Shown: piece by piece, positions 1-6,630 of the stretch | Numbering within the stretch: the stretch's first letter is position 1 | How the letters are laid out: the number at the start of each line of letters is the position of its first letter | DNA from: Bacillota bacterium | GTDB lineage: Bacteria > Bacillota > Clostridia > Lutisporales > Lutisporaceae | Length of the DNA: 7,316 nucleotides | NCBI GenBank assembly: GCA_023405875.1 | Contig: JAEXXN010000227.1 | Location: 1 to 7,316 of the forward strand | Direction of reading: 5' to 3' | Program-made: the position numbers and the translations under genes | Notes under the pieces: model-generated | What the model was told of the DNA's origin: nothing | Seen by the model: only the letters and a program-made list of their open reading frames with translations | Database searches by the model: none

Positions 1-970
1 CAACTATATCGAAATATTTCGGTTTTATCCCATAGCCAGGCCTTTTTGCCGTCATCATATCTTCTGTTATTATTGTACCTCGGGGTATATTCACTCTGGC
101 TGTAAGGCTTCGCCTTCCTTTTTCGTAGTTCTCCATTTCCTCCCAGGAAACCTTTTTAGCTCCATCCCCCTTAGCCTTCTCAACGTCCCTAATATGCCCA
201 ACCATCAATTTCAGTTCTTCCGGTTCGATTGAGAAGCCGTGATCAGGTCCTGGCTGTTTCCTATCCAGGGTAAAATGCTTTTCCAGTATACAAGCGCCCA
301 TAGCTATAGCAGCCACTGGGATATGCCAGCCGAGAGTATGATCTGAAAACCCCGTGGGAAGTCCGAAAGCGCTGAGGAGGGTATCCATTGCCTTGAGATT
401 TACGATGTGTATCGGCGAAGGATAACAGGTATTGCAGTGCAGCAAGGCAATATTGCAGTTGCCTGTGCTTGCTACAGCTTCTATTGCTTCCTCAATTTCG
501 CCAAGGCTTGCCATGCCTGTGGAAAGGATCATAGGTTTTCCTTTTTCAGCAATATACTTCAGAAATCTGAGATCCACTATTTCCAGGGATGCCACCTTGA
601 ACAAACCGACACCTGCTGCATCCAGCAAATCCACAGCATCATTATCAAATGGTGAAGACAGAAAGTCAATATTCTGCGCTTTTGCATACTCTGCAAGCAG
701 TGGTATCCACACTCTGGGATGCTGCACCTGCTTTATCAGATCATAGGGCTTCATGGAATCCCTTGAAAACTGCGGGGTATTCCGGGAATATAGTTCCTCA
801 GCTCTGTAGGTCTGAAATTTCACCGCATCTGCTCCTGCCTCTGCAGCTTTTTTTATCAGTTCCTTTGCTGTATCCAGGTCGCCATTATGATTGGCGGCTA
901 TATCCACCATAATATAGCACGGATTGCCTTCCCCAATTTTTCTACCGTTACTCAAAACTATCTCTTTCAT
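1..970 (-). CDS. NeuB/SpsE-family nonulosonate (sialic-acid-like) synthase, C-terminus cut by window edge
   Basis: Members of this family condense phosphoenolpyruvate with a C6 sugar (ManNAc or a relative) to give a nine-carbon 2-keto acid in the cytoplasm. 323 codons are visible from the ATG at 970 and the frame runs off the left edge. The start has a GAGGAG site at 978-983, 7 bases upstream. TIM-barrel motifs run in order: DIAANHNG (23-30), KFQTY (51-55), SSPFD (105-109), STGM (150-153), LHCNTCYP (177-184), FSDHT (208-212), EKHFT (230-234) and GPDH (241-244). A C-terminal SAF (antifreeze-like) domain starts near residue 285 (RRSLTARV, then KRPGYGI). About 25-30 residues should be missing. 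Residue 23 is Asp where NeuB proteins usually have Glu. It lies 16 bases after the cytidylyltransferase gene, a classic synthase/activator pairing. The family is clear, but the exact substrate (ManNAc, legionaminate or pseudaminate precursor) cannot be read from sequence. GC is about 46%, higher than its neighbours. Confidence 0.93.
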   Translation of the reverse strand, partial: MKEIVLSNGRKIGEGNPCYIMVDIAANHNGDLDTAKELIKKAAEAGADAVKFQTYRAEELYSRNTPQFSRDSMKPYDLIKQVQHPRVWIPLLAEYAKAQNIDFLSSPFDNDAVDLLDAAGVGLFKVASLEIVDLRFLKYIAEKGKPMILSTGMASLGEIEEAIEAVASTGNCNIALLHCNTCYPSPIHIVNLKAMDTLLSAFGLPTGFSDHTLGWHIPVAAIAMGACILEKHFTLDRKQPGPDHGFSIEPEELKLMVGHIRDVEKAKGDGAKKVSWEEMENYEKGRRSLTARVNIPRGTIITEDMMTAKRPGYGIKPKYFDIV

Positions 971-977
971 ATCAAGT

Positions 978-983
978 CTCCTC
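978..983 (-). promoter_or_regulatory. Ribosome binding site of the NeuB-like gene
   Basis: GAGGAG on the minus strand, 7 bases before the ATG at 970. It lies in the 16-base gap after the cytidylyltransferase stop and fixes the synthase start. Confidence 0.7.
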
Positions 984-986
984 ACC

Positions 987-1706
987 CTAAATATGCCTTT
1001 GAGCTACTTCTTTATTAATTGCTGCAATGCCTGGATTGTTATCCAGAAACTGCACTACGCTCCTGGCAGGAACGTATACATCATTGAAATGCTCGAACAC
1101 CTTGGTTACCAATGTAAAATCCTCTATAGTATCTACACAAAGTCTATAATCTTTATTGTACAAGCTTTCTCCATATACCTTTCCTATTGAAAACAACTCT
1201 GGATGATGATACATAAACGCAGTCACATGCTCCTTATGCCTATCCTTCGACGCCATATTGCAGGTCTTCTTAAGTGCTTCTCTTGAGAACACTTCTACAT
1301 CAAAACCTCTGATAAAAGAATCTGGTACATCCAGCCTTATATAGTCATAATTATATATCTGGTAGTGAGATATTACATTATCAACAATATCAGGATCACT
1401 AAAGGGGCAATCTCCCGTCACCCTTACTATAATGTCCCCGCCATGCTCCACGACACAATCTCCATACCTTTTAAGGACATTATCCTCATCGCCTCTGAAA
1501 ACCTTATATCCTGCAGTTCTAACAACTTCATGCAAAAGGTCATCCTCTGCCTTATCTGAGGTAGCAAGTATCAGATTATCAATTTTTTTTGATTTGGCAA
1601 GTCTCTTCAGATTCAATAATATCAAAGGATATCCCATTACTTCCTTTATCACCTTGCCTGGAAATCTCTGGGACCCCATTCTTGCCTGTACTATGCATGT
1701 TATCAT
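987..1706 (-). CDS. SpsF-type cytidylyltransferase (CMP-sugar synthetase family)
   Basis: This 239-residue protein is a nucleotidyltransferase of the SpsF/NeuA/KdsB type, expected to transfer CMP from CTP to a keto-sugar acid in the cytoplasm. The N-terminal nucleotide-binding signature is QARMGSQRFPGK (7-18). It is followed by ATSD (48-51), FRGDEDNVLKRY (70-81), VTGDCPFSDP (96-105, whose Asp residues are candidate metal ligands), EHVT (159-162) and a VDTIEDF motif (191-197). The last two motifs are typical of SpsF proteins rather than classical NeuA. Its ATG overlaps the HAD stop by four bases (ATGA, 1703-1706), so translation is probably coupled. A GGTGAT just upstream can pair with the 16S rRNA tail. 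The NeuB-like synthase follows directly, so the likely substrate is that enzyme's product. Use of CTP and the identity of the sugar are inferred from family and context. Confidence 0.9.
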   Translation of the reverse strand: MITCIVQARMGSQRFPGKVIKEVMGYPLILLNLKRLAKSKKIDNLILATSDKAEDDLLHEVVRTAGYKVFRGDEDNVLKRYGDCVVEHGGDIIVRVTGDCPFSDPDIVDNVISHYQIYNYDYIRLDVPDSFIRGFDVEVFSREALKKTCNMASKDRHKEHVTAFMYHHPELFSIGKVYGESLYNKDYRLCVDTIEDFTLVTKVFEHFNDVYVPARSVVQFLDNNPGIAAINKEVAQRHI

Positions 1707-2365
1707 ACTATCACCGCTTCCAAATTATACATATCAGCAATCTCTATATCGGCCTCATAATCATTGCTTAATCTTAATCCCACATGATCACCTGAAGCTC
1801 TTATAATTCTGACAGTATATATGCCCAGCTGCTTAGCCCCAAAGAAATCCTTGCGTGGATTATCACCAACATATGCCATACTGTCAAATGTTACCCCAAA
1901 ATTTTCAGCCATTTTTACATATGGCTTTATACTGGGCTTACAGAAATCTACTCCGTGCTCATCCGTTACAATAATATAGTCAAAGTATTTCTCAATACCA
2001 AGTAGCCTTATTTTATTCCACTGCACATAATATTTTCCATCAGTAATCAACCCCAACTTATATTTCCTCTGACATTGCTTCAAAACATATTCCGCATCCT
2101 CATACAATGAGATTTCGGGCGATGCATTTCTGTATATTTCTATAAGCTTATCTATATCTTCATTTAAACTATAAATATCGCAGACATCATTAAATATCCT
2201 GCCTCTGCCTTTATCAGCAAGCAGCTTTAACATAGTCTGAATAAGCCTGTCACTATCCATAAAATACTTTTTCGATAGATAGTGTGAAACTTCTTTAAAA
2301 GCACCTTTCACATAATCCATTTCATTATAAAGAGTGTCATCTAAATCAAAAACCAATGCTTTCAT
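1703..2365 (-). CDS. HAD-superfamily sugar-phosphate phosphatase, subfamily I with helical cap
   Basis: A 220-residue haloacid-dehalogenase-type hydrolase. All four HAD motifs are present: FDLDDTLY (6-13) with nucleophile Asp7 and acid/base Asp9; LITDG (106-110) with Thr108; a lysine in CKPS (Lys143); and YVGDNPRKDF (165-174) with Asp168 and Asp173 for Mg. Residues of about 15-90 form the helical C1 cap that usually sets specificity for small phosphorylated metabolites. The layout (length, cap, a TDGK loop followed by KI..LGI..YFD) resembles N-acylneuraminate-9-phosphatase as well as many generic HAD phosphatases. The gene overlaps the ATP-grasp gene upstream and the cytidylyltransferase gene downstream by four bases each, so its product is likely needed in step with both. 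Dephosphorylation of a nonulosonate-9-phosphate is an attractive guess, not a demonstrated role. Confidence 0.88.
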   Translation of the reverse strand: MKALVFDLDDTLYNEMDYVKGAFKEVSHYLSKKYFMDSDRLIQTMLKLLADKGRGRIFNDVCDIYSLNEDIDKLIEIYRNASPEISLYEDAEYVLKQCQRKYKLGLITDGKYYVQWNKIRLLGIEKYFDYIIVTDEHGVDFCKPSIKPYVKMAENFGVTFDSMAYVGDNPRKDFFGAKQLGIYTVRIIRASGDHVGLRLSNDYEADIEIADMYNLEAVIV

Positions 2366-3282
2366 ATGAATACCGCCTCATCATACCGAAGCATCGTAAG
2401 CTCCTTAAAATTCCCAAGCTGTAATTCAGATTTCCTGCCATTTATAAAATCCATAAATACTTTCCCATAATCAATTCCGGCTTCCATGGCAAGAGGAACC
2501 CCGCCACCTACCCTGGCATTGATTTCTGTATATTTTATTTCCCCGTCAACGGTCTTGAAGCACTGAACTGTAGTAGGACCGATACTGCCTAGTTTTTCCA
2601 ATAAAAACTTTGTTTGTTCTATCAACTCCATATCTTTAACCGTCCGAGTTTTGCTAACCTCTCCTGCTCTTACCTCAAGCCGCTCTCTGGGAACAACGGA
2701 TATTGCCCTGCCGTCCGGGTCTGATAGGCAATCCATTGTATATTCAATTCCTGTCAGTCGCTCCTGTATAATTGGGTTGGGAACTCTCCCATAATAAAAA
2801 TTAAATTCCTCCATATCATTTACATTAAATGAATTGTAACTGCCCATACCTCTTCTGGGCTTAATAAACATTGGAAATTGCATATTGACCTCTGACCTGT
2901 CTATAAAGCTCTCGGGTGTGCTAATATTATTATTGATAAAAAACTGATAAGTTTCCCACTTATCACTGCATATATCCAATACTCTTTTTTCAGAAAGCAT
3001 CAAGAAGGTACCATTTTCCTTAAGCTTATCTCTTACAGAATCTAATACGTAAAATTCTTTTTCATAAAGAGGTAATATAATATCTATCTCATATTTTCTG
3101 CAAATATCTATTATTCCCTCTACATATCCGGGGTTGTTACAGGGTGAAATAAAACAGAAATGGTCGGCATAAAATGATGCCGGGGCAAGCTTGGAACAAT
3201 CCGCTCCAACTACTGTAAAGTGTTTCTTGAAATATTTAATTAACTGCACTCTCTTTCCGATTGCTGTTACAAGTAATTTCAT
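2362..3282 (-). CDS. ATP-grasp ligase (carbamoyl-phosphate-synthase-like/PylC-like), substrate unknown
   Basis: A 306-residue ATP-grasp enzyme. Such proteins activate a carboxylate as an acyl phosphate and join it to an amine or other nucleophile. The N-terminal pre-ATP-grasp domain starts with VTAIGKRVQLIKYF (5-18) and continues to DIILPLYEKEF (67-77). The ATP-binding part holds SDK (106-108), FIKPRRGMGS (139-148, with Lys141 a likely ATP-phosphate ligand), IIQERLTGIEYTMD (171-184), and a metal/phosphate motif EINARVGGG (253-261) with Glu253, Asn255 and Arg257. All key positions look intact. The start has GAGGT at 3289-3293, 6 bases upstream, and the gene lies 22 bases after rfbC. It overlaps the HAD gene by ATGA. 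Similar proteins are common in polysaccharide loci, often annotated only as ATP-grasp domain proteins. Ligation of an amino acid or another acid to a sugar is a reasonable guess, but neither substrate nor product can be read from the sequence. Confidence 0.88.
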   Translation of the reverse strand: MKLLVTAIGKRVQLIKYFKKHFTVVGADCSKLAPASFYADHFCFISPCNNPGYVEGIIDICRKYEIDIILPLYEKEFYVLDSVRDKLKENGTFLMLSEKRVLDICSDKWETYQFFINNNISTPESFIDRSEVNMQFPMFIKPRRGMGSYNSFNVNDMEEFNFYYGRVPNPIIQERLTGIEYTMDCLSDPDGRAISVVPRERLEVRAGEVSKTRTVKDMELIEQTKFLLEKLGSIGPTTVQCFKTVDGEIKYTEINARVGGGVPLAMEAGIDYGKVFMDFINGRKSELQLGNFKELTMLRYDEAVFI

Positions 3283-3288
3283 TCTACT

Positions 3289-3293
3289 ACCTC
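3289..3293 (-). promoter_or_regulatory. Ribosome binding site of the ATP-grasp gene
   Basis: GAGGT on the minus strand, 6 bases before the ATG at 3282, in the 22-base gap after rfbC. It supports independent initiation rather than overlap coupling at this junction. Confidence 0.6.
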
Positions 3294-3304
3294 ACATTTT
3301 TATT

Positions 3305-3865
3305 TCATGCTATAGATATTTGATATTCTTTAAATGAAGGAAGCTTCTTATCCTTTTCTGATATAAGTATATCTTCAATTTTTTCAACTGGCCATGTTAT
3401 AGCTATATCAGAGTCATTCCATATAATGCCTTGTTCATACTCAGGATAGTAGAAGTCAGTACACTTATAAGCAAACTCTGCAATATCCGATAATACCAAA
3501 AACCCATGAGCAAAGCCTTGTGGAATATAAAGCTGCTCTTTATTTTCTCCGCTTAGAACAGTACCATACCAACCACCAAAGGTTTCTGACCCTACTCTTA
3601 AATCCACTGCAACGTCAAATACTTCACCAAGAATAACTCTCACAAGCTTGCCCTGCGGATGCTCCTTCTGAAAATGGAGACCTCTTAATACACCTTTTTT
3701 CGAACTGGACTGGTTGTCCTGAACAAAGGCCATATCTATACCCACTTTTTTAAAATCATTGTAATTATATACTTCCGTAAAGTATCCTCTGCTGTCTCCA
3801 AAAACGGCTGGTTGAATTAAAAAAAGTCCTTTTATATGTGTTTCAGTAAATGTGAATTGTCCCAA
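3305..3865 (-). CDS. rfbC: dTDP-4-dehydrorhamnose 3,5-epimerase
   Basis: Third enzyme of dTDP-L-rhamnose synthesis: it epimerises C3 and C5 of dTDP-4-keto-6-deoxyglucose. The cupin-fold protein shows the family pattern: GLFLIQPAVFGDSRGYFTEVY near the N-terminus, QDNQS, LRGLHFQ with the catalytic His, PQGKLVRV, VDLRVGSETFG, LYIPQGFAHGFLVL, FAYKCTDFYY with the candidate catalytic Tyr, and GIIWNDSDI with the Asp. There is no ATG at the front of the frame. I chose the TTG at 3865 (186 residues) because GAGG at 3874-3877 lies 8 bases before it. A second in-frame TTG at 3871 (188 residues) would leave only 2 bases. The length is normal for RmlC. It lies 26 bases after rfbB and 22 before the ATP-grasp gene, in the same operon. 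The function is secure; only the start is uncertain. Confidence 0.95.
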   Translation of the reverse strand: MGQFTFTETHIKGLFLIQPAVFGDSRGYFTEVYNYNDFKKVGIDMAFVQDNQSSSKKGVLRGLHFQKEHPQGKLVRVILGEVFDVAVDLRVGSETFGGWYGTVLSGENKEQLYIPQGFAHGFLVLSDIAEFAYKCTDFYYPEYEQGIIWNDSDIAITWPVEKIEDILISEKDKKLPSFKEYQISIA

Positions 3866-3873
3866 TCTCAATA

Positions 3874-3877
3874 CCTC
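3874..3877 (-). promoter_or_regulatory. Ribosome binding site deciding the rfbC TTG start
   Basis: GAGG on the minus strand. It is 8 bases from the TTG at 3865 but only 2 bases from the alternative TTG at 3871, which favours the shorter protein. Confidence 0.55.
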
Positions 3878-3891
3878 GCTTATATAACCAC

Positions 3892-4947
3892 CTATGCATT
3901 TTTATACATAGAGCTATAATATTTCTGATATTCACCTGAAGTTATGCTTCTCATCCATTCCTTATTCTCCAAATACCATTCAATTGTCTCTATGATGCCT
4001 TCCTCAAAGCTCGTTTCCGGCACCCAGCCTAGCTCCTCCTTTATTTTAAGTGCATCAATACCATAACGTCTGTCATGGCCTTTTCTATCTTCTACATATT
4101 TAATCAGCTCTTCATTGATTTTATTATCAACATTATTATGCAAATAGTTAATAATAAGTTTTACTATATGAATATTTGTTCTTTCGTTATTACCACCGAT
4201 GTTATAGACCTCCCCAGGCCTGCCTGAGCTAATCACCATATCAATCGCCTTGCAATGGTCATCCACATACAGCCAGTCTCTTACATTAAGCCCATCACCA
4301 TATACGGGCAAAGGCTTCTTATTCAAGCAGTTGTTGATAACCAGTGGAATCAGCTTTTCCGGGAACTGGTAAGGGCCATAATTATTTGAGCATCTGGTGA
4401 TGTTTACAGGCATTCCATATGTGTCATAATAGGCCTTAACTACTAAATCTGCTCCGGCTTTACTAGATGAATAGGGACTATGAGGATCTATTGGTGTATT
4501 CTCCGTAAAATAACCGTTAGGTCCTAATGAACCATAAACCTCATCAGTAGATATTTGAAGAAATTTCTTCCCTGCTCTAAAGCCCCTCTCATCTGACCAA
4601 TGCGTCTTTGCGATATTAATCAGGTTGACTGTTCCCAATACATTAGTTCTGATAAATATCTCCGGATCTGTTATGCTCCTATCCACATGGGATTCCGCAG
4701 CAAAGTTTACAATATAGTCTATCTCATACTTTTCAAATATCTCATTTATCTTTTCTTTATCACAAATATCACCTTGCACAAAGCTGTAACGGCTATCCGT
4801 CTCAATAGCTTTTAGGTTCTCAATGTTACCCGCATAAGTAAGCTTGTCATAATTAATAATGTTTATACCCTTATGTCTTTTTAATATATATTGTATAAAA
4901 TTGGAGCCGATAAATCCAGCTCCACCTGTGACCAAATATATTTTCAT
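3892..4947 (-). CDS. rfbB: dTDP-glucose 4,6-dehydratase
   Basis: Second enzyme of dTDP-L-rhamnose synthesis: it converts dTDP-glucose to dTDP-4-keto-6-deoxyglucose using bound NAD. From the chosen ATG at 4947 the protein has 351 residues, the usual RmlB size. It is an extended short-chain dehydrogenase: NAD-binding GGAGFIG (8-14), NFAAESHVDRSI (81-92), STDEVYG (133-139) with the dehydratase Asp135-Glu136 pair, and the YxxxK catalytic pair Tyr159/Lys163, then NNYGPYQFPEKLIP. The frame stays open 23 codons further upstream to an ATG at 5016, but that part lies inside rfbD and does not look like RmlB. AGGGG at 4956-4960, 8 bases before the ATG at 4947, settles the start. The ATG overlaps the rfbD stop as ATGA (4944-4947), implying coupled translation. 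All catalytic residues are intact. Confidence 0.97.
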   Translation of the reverse strand: MKIYLVTGGAGFIGSNFIQYILKRHKGINIINYDKLTYAGNIENLKAIETDSRYSFVQGDICDKEKINEIFEKYEIDYIVNFAAESHVDRSITDPEIFIRTNVLGTVNLINIAKTHWSDERGFRAGKKFLQISTDEVYGSLGPNGYFTENTPIDPHSPYSSSKAGADLVVKAYYDTYGMPVNITRCSNNYGPYQFPEKLIPLVINNCLNKKPLPVYGDGLNVRDWLYVDDHCKAIDMVISSGRPGEVYNIGGNNERTNIHIVKLIINYLHNNVDNKINEELIKYVEDRKGHDRRYGIDALKIKEELGWVPETSFEEGIIETIEWYLENKEWMRSITSGEYQKYYSSMYKNA

Positions 4948-5825
4948 AAATCCAACCCCTTTATAAAATGGTTGATTGCATCCTCCCAATTTCTCATTTC
5001 GTCTCCCAGAGTACATTTCAACATCATATTGTCCAGAGCTGAATAAGCGGGCCGTTTGGCTGCTCTTCCCAACTGAGATGTTTTAACAGGGGTTACCGGA
5101 CAGTCGAGCTCTGCAGCCTGCAATATCTTTAAAGTAAAATCATACCAGCTGCACTCTCCGTTTCCACTGCAGTGGCATATACCATACTCATCTGTCAATG
5201 CTATTTTTAATATATGGTATACTAGGTCCTCCGCATTTGTCGGGCTTCCAATCTGATCATCCACAACATTCAAGCAGGGCTTTTCTTTAGCCGCTCTGAG
5301 AATAGTCCTGACAAAGTTACTGCCGTTTCTTCCATATAGCCATGAGGTACGTATGATAAAATATTTGTCACAAAACTCTCTTACATATTCTTCACCTAAA
5401 AGCTTGGTCTTTCCATAAATATTCCCCGGCGCAGCCTGGTCATATTCTCTGTATGGAAGATTTCCATTACCCGCAAAAACATAGTCGGTAGAAAGCTGTA
5501 CCAGCTTGGAACCAACTGTCTGAGCGGCTATTGCAACATTCCTTGCCCCAAGGGCATTTACCTTGAATGCGGTATCCATGTCAGTTTCACAGCCGTCAAC
5601 ATCGGTGTATGCGGCTGTATTTATAATAACATGTGGTCCAAATTCTCTTATTGTGCTTCTAACTGCGGATAAGTCTGTGATATTCAACTCTTGAGAATTT
5701 AATGCTACAATGTCGGCATTATTATAACATCTGTCGACTGAACCTAAAAAACAATTCATTTTCTTCACTATATGAAGGAGTTCGCTCCCTAACTGTCCTT
5801 TGGCTCCTGTAATCAATATTTTCAT
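4944..5825 (-). CDS. rfbD: dTDP-4-dehydrorhamnose reductase
   Basis: Final enzyme of dTDP-L-rhamnose synthesis: it reduces dTDP-4-keto-L-rhamnose with NAD(P)H. The protein of 293 residues matches the family's usual length. The N-terminal Rossmann motif is TGAKGQLG (6-13), followed by INTAAYTDVDGCE (68-80), STDYVFAG (112-119), and the catalytic YGKTK with Tyr137 and Lys141. TSWLYG and VDDQIGSPT motifs of RmlD follow. The start is supported by GAGGGG at 5834-5839, 8 bases upstream of the ATG at 5825. The gene is 22 bases after rfbA and overlaps rfbB by four bases. It precedes rfbB and rfbC here, so the order is A-D-B-C rather than the frequent B-D-A-C of enterobacteria. Nothing looks broken. 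Confidence 0.96.
   Translation of the reverse strand: MKILITGAKGQLGSELLHIVKKMNCFLGSVDRCYNNADIVALNSQELNITDLSAVRSTIREFGPHVIINTAAYTDVDGCETDMDTAFKVNALGARNVAIAAQTVGSKLVQLSTDYVFAGNGNLPYREYDQAAPGNIYGKTKLLGEEYVREFCDKYFIIRTSWLYGRNGSNFVRTILRAAKEKPCLNVVDDQIGSPTNAEDLVYHILKIALTDEYGICHCSGNGECSWYDFTLKILQAAELDCPVTPVKTSQLGRAAKRPAYSALDNMMLKCTLGDEMRNWEDAINHFIKGLDL
4956..4960 (-). promoter_or_regulatory. Ribosome binding site deciding the rfbB start
   Basis: AGGGG on the minus strand lies inside the end of rfbD, 8 bases before the ATG at 4947. It supports initiation there and not at the in-frame ATG at 5016. Confidence 0.6.
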
Positions 5826-5833
5826 ACGAATTT

Positions 5834-5839
5834 CCCCTC
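5834..5839 (-). promoter_or_regulatory. Ribosome binding site of rfbD
   Basis: GAGGGG on the minus strand, 8 bases before the ATG at 5825, in the 22-base gap after the rfbA stop. Confidence 0.6.
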
Positions 5840-5847
5840 TATAACTG

Positions 5848-6621
5848 CTATTCTTTGGTCGCTGCTACTTCCTTCATCAAATCATAATCCCTACAAAGTA
5901 TTGTATCTAATTCTATTTCCTTCGCCAATTCATTCGCATAGGCAAAAGAACTGAAGGTTCCCGCATCAGTCCACCAACCCTCCAACATATTAAAAGTAAG
6001 AGATTTATCCTTTATATACCAATTATTTACATCTGTAATTTCCAATTCCCCTCTGTTTGAAGGTTTCAACGTCTTGATAATATTAAAGACCCTATTGTCG
6101 TACATATATATTCCTGTGACACAATAATCACTCTTGGGCTTCTTTGGTTTCTCTTCAATCCCTGTAATCTTGTTCCCTTTAAGCTCCGCAACCCCGTATC
6201 TCTGAGGATCAGGGACTTTCTTTATCAATATTTTTGCTCCCTGCTCCTGTTTAACGAAGCTTTCCACATAGTCTGATATATCATCCTCAAATATGTTATC
6301 TCCCAATATTACAAGGCATTTGTCATCATTCACAAATTCCTCGCATAACCCCAGTGCTTGAGCTATTCCCCCAGGCTGATCCTGTATACGGTAAGTGAAC
6401 TTGACCCCATAATCATGTCCGCTGCCCAAAAGGTTTACTACTGAACCCATATGGTCCTTCCCTGTAATGACCATTATTTCTGTTATTTCTGCCTGCTTGA
6501 TTTTCGCAATCAAATGCTCTATCATTGGGTGTTTGCCTACCGGCAGCAAGTGCTTATTGGTTACTTTGGTTAATGGATAAAGCCTTGAGCCTGTGCCACC
6601 CGCAAGTATAATACCCTTCAT
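5848..6621 (-). CDS. rfbA: Glucose-1-phosphate thymidylyltransferase (short form, SpsI-like)
   Basis: First enzyme of dTDP-L-rhamnose synthesis: dTTP plus glucose-1-phosphate gives dTDP-glucose and pyrophosphate. The 257-residue protein has the sugar-nucleotidyltransferase signature GGTGSRLYPLT (8-18) with Lys23 and LLPVGKHPM (25-33). It also has QDQPGGIAQAL (80-90), the metal-binding LGDNIFED (106-113, Asp108), EEKPKKP (156-162), VTGIYMYD (168-175), RGELEITDVN (190-199) and WWTDAGT (216-222, Asp219). It is shorter than the roughly 290 residues of enterobacterial RmlA because the C-terminal region is reduced, as in B. subtilis SpsI. The ATG at 6621 follows a perfect AGGAGG at 6631-6636. Adjacent rfbD, rfbB and rfbC make dTDP-glucose the expected product. 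It is the first gene after the 113-base gap, where a promoter could lie. Confidence 0.95.
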   Translation of the reverse strand: MKGIILAGGTGSRLYPLTKVTNKHLLPVGKHPMIEHLIAKIKQAEITEIMVITGKDHMGSVVNLLGSGHDYGVKFTYRIQDQPGGIAQALGLCEEFVNDDKCLVILGDNIFEDDISDYVESFVKQEQGAKILIKKVPDPQRYGVAELKGNKITGIEEKPKKPKSDYCVTGIYMYDNRVFNIIKTLKPSNRGELEITDVNNWYIKDKSLTFNMLEGWWTDAGTFSSFAYANELAKEIELDTILCRDYDLMKEVAATKE

Positions 6622-6630
6622 ATGTGAAGT

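Noticed and set aside
1..970. Naming the synthase neuB (true N-acetylneuraminate synthase)
   Set aside because: The family motifs are shared by synthases for several nonulosonic acids, and no NeuC or other substrate-defining gene is visible.
407..1190. Plus-strand open frames of 82-104 codons opposite the NeuB-like gene
   Set aside because: They lie antisense to a strongly conserved synthase, overlap one another, have no convincing ribosome binding sites and show no recognisable domain.
1365..1806. Plus-strand open frames opposite the cytidylyltransferase and HAD genes
   Set aside because: They are antisense shadows of conserved genes with low-complexity translations and mutually overlapping frames.
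4600..4815. 71-codon plus-strand frame inside rfbB
   Set aside because: It lies wholly antisense to the NAD-binding half of rfbB, and the translation shows no known motif.
4948..5016. 23-residue N-terminal extension of RfbB from an ATG at 5016
   Set aside because: The segment lies within the rfbD coding region and is not RmlB-like. The ATG at 4947 has a properly spaced AGGGG and directly precedes the NAD-binding motif.
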